8,117 nt of DNA, from positions 1 through 8,117 of the forward strand of contig JAKEEL010000182.1 of assembly GCA_022616595.1 (NCBI GenBank), in the 5' to 3' direction. Every line of letters begins with the position of its first letter. Position 1 is the first letter of the stretch. The stretch is from Methylococcaceae bacterium. GTDB lineage: Bacteria; Pseudomonadota; Gammaproteobacteria; Methylococcales; UBA1147. Shown here one piece after another: positions 4,841-8,117 of this stretch. The position numbers were made by a program, and so were the translations under genes. The notes under the pieces were generated by a model. It did no database searches. It had not been told where the DNA came from and saw only the letters and a list, made by a program, of their open reading frames with translations.

Positions 4841-6202
4841 ATGCCGCACGACAAGCCGCCGATCAACGAAACCGCGTCCGAACCAGTCACGCAACCGGCC
4901 GTCCCGCCCGGCGCTCGTCCCGCCATCGGGGAACCTGCCTCGTCCGGAAGTTGGTTCGCCCGGTGGCATGGGATTCCGCTCTATTTACGAATCCTGGCGG
5001 GCGTGGTGCTTGGAGTGGCGGTCGGGTTGGCTCTAGGACATCGCGCTGAACCCTTGATCGTTCCGAGCCGGCTGATCCTTCGAATGCTCACGGCGCTCGC
5101 CGCACCTTTGGTTCTGGTCGCAGTATTGCACGCCCTGATGAATGCCCGATTGCCTCAGGGCAGCGCCTGGCGTCTCGTAAGATTGTTATTGATCAACACG
5201 AGCGTGGCGATTCTCATCGGAATCGCCGTCGCCAATGTCATCCAGCCGGGCCGCTGGACTAGCCTGCCCGTACCCGCCGCGACACAGACCGAGCGCGATC
5301 CCGGGGCCGTGATCGACCAGATTCTCGACAACATCCCCGACAGCCTGGTCACGCCGTTCGTCGAGAACAGGATCACCTCGGTGATCATCATCGCCGTGGC
5401 CTTCGGTTTGGCACTGCGCAAATTGCGGGCTGCCGGCGACGCCAAGCTCGGCGCCGCCGGCGACCTGATCGAAGTCGCTTTCCTCACCCTGATCAAAGTG
5501 CTGCACTGGATCATCGAGTTGATTCCGCTCGCGGTGTTCGGCGTAGTGGCCAGTATCATCGGCCGCGAAGGCTTCGGCGCGCTCCTGGGGCTCGGAATGT
5601 TCCTGATCGCCGTCCTCGTCGCGCTGTCGCTGCAACTCGTGTATTACCTCCTGCGAATCCGCTTCTGCTCGTGGGTCAAACCGCTCGAAGCGCTGCGCGG
5701 GATGCGCGATGCGCTGGTGATGGCCTTCTCGACCGCCAGTTCGACGATCACGATGCCCGTCACTTACGCCTGTCTGCGGGAAAAGGTCGGCGTCCGCGAG
5801 CGTTCGGCCAGCTTGGGGGCCTTGATCGGCGCCAACTTCAACAACGACGGCACCGCCCTTTACCAGGCAATGGCGGCCCTGTTCATCGCGCAGGCGATAC
5901 CGGGCCACGACCTCTCCATGACGCAGCAAGTCATCGTCGTGCTCACGGCAATCGTCGCGTCCATGGGTGCGACCGGCATTCCCGAGGCGGGAATCGTGAC
6001 GTTGACGCTGATCTTTCAAGCAGTCGGTCTGCCGATCGAATACATCCCCATTCTGCTCACGGTCGATTGGTTCCTCGATCGCTGCAGGACCACGGCCAAT
6101 GTCATGGGCGATGTCAATGTCAGCTGCCTGCTGGACGGTTGCGAGAGGGAGCCGCCGCATCCGCCCACGCTCGAAGACCGGGAATTGTCGGACATCGCCT
6201 GA
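4841..6202 (+). CDS. Dicarboxylate/amino acid:cation symporter (SDF/DAACS family), EAAT-like
   Basis: A 453-residue inner-membrane secondary transporter of the glutamate transporter fold (PF00375), which couples uptake of acidic amino acids or C4-dicarboxylates to Na+ or H+. Numbered from the ATG at 4841: a Pro-rich hydrophilic N-terminus about 1-40, hydrophobic segments from about 46, HP1 STASSTITMPVT 297-308, TM7 motif NNDGTALY 334-341, HP2 SMGATGIPEAG 374-384, TM8 VDWFLDRCRTTANVMGD 408-424. The TM8 Asp409, Asp413, Arg416, Thr417 and Asn420 align with the substrate-binding residues D390, D394, R397, T398 and N401 of GltPh. This favours Glu/Asp over plain dicarboxylates. HP1 lacks the usual prokaryotic arginine, and TM8 gains one at 414, as in animal EAATs. 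The GTG at 4811 (AGGGG 9 nt upstream) would add 10 residues; the ATG has only a weak GGGT site, so the start is uncertain. Single-gene unit. Confidence 0.9.
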   Translation: MPHDKPPINETASEPVTQPAVPPGARPAIGEPASSGSWFARWHGIPLYLRILAGVVLGVAVGLALGHRAEPLIVPSRLILRMLTALAAPLVLVAVLHALMNARLPQGSAWRLVRLLLINTSVAILIGIAVANVIQPGRWTSLPVPAATQTERDPGAVIDQILDNIPDSLVTPFVENRITSVIIIAVAFGLALRKLRAAGDAKLGAAGDLIEVAFLTLIKVLHWIIELIPLAVFGVVASIIGREGFGALLGLGMFLIAVLVALSLQLVYYLLRIRFCSWVKPLEALRGMRDALVMAFSTASSTITMPVTYACLREKVGVRERSASLGALIGANFNNDGTALYQAMAALFIAQAIPGHDLSMTQQVIVVLTAIVASMGATGIPEAGIVTLTLIFQAVGLPIEYIPILLTVDWFLDRCRTTANVMGDVNVSCLLDGCEREPPHPPTLEDRELSDIA

Positions 6203-6299
6203 CCCGGGCACTGTTCAAGACTGAAACGGAGGCGACGGATACCGCAACGTTTTCCTTCCCGGGCAATGGCCTTCCTTTCCGGGCGAAACGGTGAATTCA

Positions 6300-6315
6300 G
6301 AGCGGCATTCCGCTC
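6300..6315. terminator. Possible terminator hairpin between the symporter and dedA
   Basis: In the 185-bp convergent gap, GAGCGG (6300-6305) and CCGCTC (6310-6315) form a 6-bp stem with a CATT tetraloop. No T run follows on either strand, so if it ends transcription it would need Rho or act only weakly. The rest of the gap shows nothing that I can interpret. Confidence 0.3.
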
Positions 6316-6387
6316 GTTCCGGCCAATTACATCGAGGCGCACCGGAATCAGATCTGAGACGGCAAAATCCGGCGAACGGATTGCCTC

Positions 6388-7014
6388 TTAGGAAGAACTG
6401 CCGTAGGCCTGCCGCCTCCGCATACGGGTGCGATAGAACCACGCTAATGCGATCAGCGCCAGCGCAACGATCACCAGATCAGCCTGGTGCGAATAGGTCT
6501 GCACGATCGTCCAGTGCTCCCGGAGCTTCATTCCGCAGATCAGCAGGAATACATTCCACAAAGTGGACCCCAGGGCAGTCACCAGTATGAACGGCACGAG
6601 CGGCATCTTGCCCATGCCGGCCGGGATGGAAATGAAGTGCCGCACCACCGGGATGAAGCGCGCGATGAAGACTGTCATCAAGCCTTGGCGCCGGTGGAAG
6701 TATCGCTCCGTCATTTCCAGGTCATGGACATTCAGCAGGAGGTATTTCCCGAACTTCAATACGACCGGTTTGCCGCCCGCGTAGCCCATCCAGTACGACA
6801 AGAGCGAGCCGGTGATCGATCCCAGGCTGGTCGCGAGAGTGGCCAGCCAGAAGTTCCATTTCCCGTCGGCCACCTGAAAGCCCACGAAAGGCATCACGGC
6901 TTCGCTGGGTACCGGGGCGATCATGCTTTCCAGGGCCATCAAAACCGCTGCTCCGGCGTATTCGGTGGAATCCAGAATATTCACCGCGACTTCGCTGATT
7001 ACTTCCGTCAACAT
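6388..7014 (-). CDS. DedA-family membrane protein, probable undecaprenyl-phosphate translocase
   Basis: A 208-residue polytopic inner-membrane protein of the DedA/SNARE-associated (PF09335, VTT) family. Members of this family (UptA/DedA) have been shown to flip undecaprenyl phosphate from the outer to the inner leaflet. Key features: ALESMIAPVPSE (27-38), with Glu29 and Glu38 in the place of the essential acidic pair of E. coli YqjA/YghB; a GSITGSLLSYWMGYAGG stretch (65-81); and the hallmark FIARFIPVVRHFISIPAGMG (116-135), whose Arg119 and Arg125 match the essential arginine pair six residues apart. A last hydrophobic helix (about 178-195) precedes a basic RTRMRRR tail. The ATG at 7012-7014 lies 9 bp after uppP, and its ribosome site (TGAGG) overlaps the uppP stop codon, so translation is probably coupled. 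The lipid-carrier role is inferred from the family and the neighbour. Confidence 0.92.
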   Translation of the reverse strand: MLTEVISEVAVNILDSTEYAGAAVLMALESMIAPVPSEAVMPFVGFQVADGKWNFWLATLATSLGSITGSLLSYWMGYAGGKPVVLKFGKYLLLNVHDLEMTERYFHRRQGLMTVFIARFIPVVRHFISIPAGMGKMPLVPFILVTALGSTLWNVFLLICGMKLREHWTIVQTYSHQADLVIVALALIALAWFYRTRMRRRQAYGSSS

Positions 7015-7023
7015 GTCAGAACC

Positions 7024-7824
7024 TCAAACCCAAAAGTAGAAGAGTACCGCCGCGCCAAACAGGATTCTGTAGTAGGCAAACCAGCGGAAGTTGTGATTGG
7101 CGACATACAGCAGCAGCCCCTTGACAGCCGCCAATGCGCTGAGAAAGGCGACGATGAAGCCGATCGCGAAGAATTGGGCATCGCCTAGCTGCAAATGCGG
7201 AAGAGCTTTGAATAAATCGTAGCTCGTCGCCATGAGCATGGTCGGGATCGCGAGAAAAAACGAAAACTCGGTGGCGGCCTGGCGCGAAAGGCCGAAGGCC
7301 AGTCCGCCCATGATCGTCGCGCCCGAGCGGGATACCCCGGGAAACAAGGCCACGGCCTGGGCGATGCCGAGCTTTAGGGCATCCTTCCAGCCGAGTTGGT
7401 CGATGCTTTCGATGCTTGGTTTCCGCGCGAAGCGCTCGATCAACAGCATGACGACGCCCCCCGCGATCAGGGCGAAGGCGACCGTCAATGGTTGAAACAA
7501 GTGGTGTTTGATGAGCTTGTGCAGAGATAATCCGAGCACTGCGGCGGGAAGGACGGCGATCATCAGGTTTAGGACGAAGCGCCGCGCCTTCGGCTCGCTC
7601 GGCAGGCCGCATACGACCTGTGACAATCTGACGCGGTAGAACCAGCAAACCGCCAGAATCGCGCCGAGCTGGATGAAGACCTCGAAGGTCTTGGCGGTTT
7701 CGCCCGTGATTTCAAGCAGATCGCCGGTGATGATCAAGTGTCCCGTACTCGAAACGGGGATAAACTCGGTCAGGCCCTCGACAAGCCCCATCAGTACGCT
7801 GTGCAGAACAGAAAATAAATCCAT
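7024..7824 (-). CDS. uppP: UppP (BacA), undecaprenyl-diphosphate phosphatase
   Basis: A 266-residue integral membrane phosphatase that converts undecaprenyl diphosphate to undecaprenyl phosphate at the periplasmic side of the inner membrane. This recycles the carrier for peptidoglycan, O-antigen and other envelope polymers and confers bacitracin resistance when abundant. The two catalytic regions are intact: the (E/Q)xxxE motif as E16-GLT-E20, running into FIPVSSTGHL (21-30, with Ser25/Ser26 and His29), and PGVSRSGAT at 162-170 with Arg166. The length is typical (about 265-275), with six to eight hydrophobic helices. The ATG at 7822-7824 has AGGT 5 nt upstream and matches the usual MDLxxxxxxxxxGLxEGLTEF start. 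It is the first gene of a two-gene unit with the DedA-family gene. Confidence 0.97.
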   Translation of the reverse strand: MDLFSVLHSVLMGLVEGLTEFIPVSSTGHLIITGDLLEITGETAKTFEVFIQLGAILAVCWFYRVRLSQVVCGLPSEPKARRFVLNLMIAVLPAAVLGLSLHKLIKHHLFQPLTVAFALIAGGVVMLLIERFARKPSIESIDQLGWKDALKLGIAQAVALFPGVSRSGATIMGGLAFGLSRQAATEFSFFLAIPTMLMATSYDLFKALPHLQLGDAQFFAIGFIVAFLSALAAVKGLLLYVANHNFRWFAYYRILFGAAVLFYFWV

Positions 7825-7866
7825 ATCGACCTAAAAATCGGGAAATAAACCCATTACCTCGCAGCA

Positions 7867-7895
7867 ATGTTATTACAAAGCCTAGTTGTTTACAA
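7867..7895 (-). promoter_or_regulatory. Possible uppP promoter
   Basis: On the minus strand, TTGTAA (7890-7895) and TAACAT (7867-7872) are separated by 17 bp, each matching the sigma-70 consensus at 4 of 6 positions. The start would be near 7860, giving a leader of about 35 nt. The -35 overlaps one copy of the TTACAAAGC direct repeat. Confidence 0.3.
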
Positions 7896-7898
7896 AGC
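7873..7898 (+). repeat. 9-bp direct repeat in the uppP promoter region
   Basis: TTACAAAGC occurs at 7873-7881 and again at 7890-7898, a start-to-start distance of 17 bp. Neither copy belongs to a gene. It could be a tandem regulator site over the uppP promoter or a chance repeat. Confidence 0.4.
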
Positions 7899-7935
7899 GG
7901 TCTTCAAGCACTCGTCACGGAACTGCAAAGGGGGC

Positions 7936-7966
7936 TGTAGCGCGTGGGTTCAGCGTAGCGGAAGGT
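7936..7966 (+). repeat. Decayed copy of a dispersed GTAG..GTGGGTT..AGCG..AGCG repeat
   Basis: The stretch GTAGCGCGTGGGTTCAGCG followed by TAGCGGAA resembles the first half of a palindromic intergenic repeat that I recall from many gammaproteobacteria and cyanobacteria (GTAGGGTGGGTTAGCGCAGCG and its return arm AACCCACC). Here the return arm has decayed to GGAAGGTTGGC, so no long stem forms. The assignment rests on memory of the repeat, not on a comparison within the window. Confidence 0.3.
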
Positions 7967-8117
7967 TGGCAGTTGATCAATCAATCATTGGTTCGATTCG
8001 ATTCCGGCCAGAGACCTCTAGCGAAGATCGGACACCGCAATTTCAAACCAGCTGTTCCGAGTCAAGAACCAAAAAATAAGGCCCAGTTCTCCGAGTTACG
8101 ATGCATCGATCCAAAGA

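Larger units (their letters stand above)
7825..8117. other. uppP upstream region and window edge, no convincing gene
   Basis: The 293 bp to the window edge hold the uppP promoter region and no recognisable gene. A 70-residue plus-strand frame (7867-8079) has no family resemblance, no good ribosome site and overlaps the likely uppP promoter, so I leave it out. A GGTTCGATTC near 7990 recalls a tRNA T-loop, but no cloverleaf can be drawn around it. Confidence 0.5.

Noticed and set aside
5186..6211. 341-codon minus-strand frame opposite the symporter
   Set aside because: The plus strand carries the full set of glutamate-transporter motifs. The minus frame is a charged, Asp/Arg/Gly/His-rich shadow without a recognisable domain.
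6487..7188. 233-codon plus-strand frame opposite dedA and the end of uppP
   Set aside because: It spans two well-supported minus-strand genes and is Gln/His/Arg-rich with no family resemblance.
7016..7648. 210-codon minus-strand frame within uppP in another phase
   Set aside because: An Arg-rich out-of-phase reading of uppP, whose correct frame has both catalytic motifs.
7938..8005. Possible tRNA, from GGTTCGATTC resembling a T-loop
   Set aside because: No 7-bp acceptor pairing, no anticodon stem at the right distance and no D-arm can be drawn; the match is part of a short GATTC tandem.
7867..8079. 70-codon plus-strand frame near the right edge
   Set aside because: No ribosome site, no family resemblance, and it overlaps the probable uppP promoter.

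Overview
The window looks like chromosomal DNA from a GC-moderate gammaproteobacterium. The best evidence is the type IV pilus retraction pair pilT-pilU, divergent from a yggS/PLPBP gene. I know this arrangement from Pseudomonas and relatives. The glycine-zipper protein and the IS200/IS605 and REP-like debris would suit a methanotroph-like (Methylococcales) genome, but that is only an impression. Most of the window is housekeeping DNA. I found no defence island, CRISPR array, prophage, rRNA or tRNA.

Layout: (1) 1-383 holds the 3' end of an ankyrin-repeat gene (+). It abuts a truncated IS200/IS605 tnpA (-) that keeps its start codon, ribosome binding site and palindromic left end. (2) 384-810 holds a small gene of a DUF6316-like family (+), then two inverted copies of a 25-bp palindrome (REPIN-like) in the convergent gap before pilU. 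(3) 811-3051 is pilT then pilU (-), twist-retraction ATPases of type IV pili. (4) 3052-3131 is a short divergent promoter region with a perfect TATAAT facing pilT. (5) 3132-3830 is yggS (+), followed by a hairpin terminator. (6) 3928-4428 (-) encodes a secreted His/Gly/Trp-rich, Tyr/Pro-rich glycine-zipper protein. (7) 4429-4840 is about 410 bp without a convincing gene. (8) 4841-6202 (+) is a sodium/proton:dicarboxylate-amino acid symporter (SDF/DAACS family) with an EAAT-like arginine arrangement. (9) 6388-7824 (-) is uppP followed 9 bp later by a DedA-family gene. (10) 7825-8117 is uppP upstream DNA with a 9-bp direct repeat and a decayed dispersed repeat.

Gene cooperation: PilT and PilU would act together at the inner-membrane base of the pilus to depolymerise pilin. 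UppP makes undecaprenyl phosphate at the outer face of the inner membrane. DedA-family proteins are now known to return that lipid to the inner face, so uppP-dedA reads as a two-step carrier-lipid recycling operon. The symporter and the glycine-zipper protein stand alone as single-gene units. The most interesting leads are the uppP-dedA coupling, the EAAT-like symporter with an altered NMDG motif, the REPIN-like doublet, and the His-rich secreted protein.
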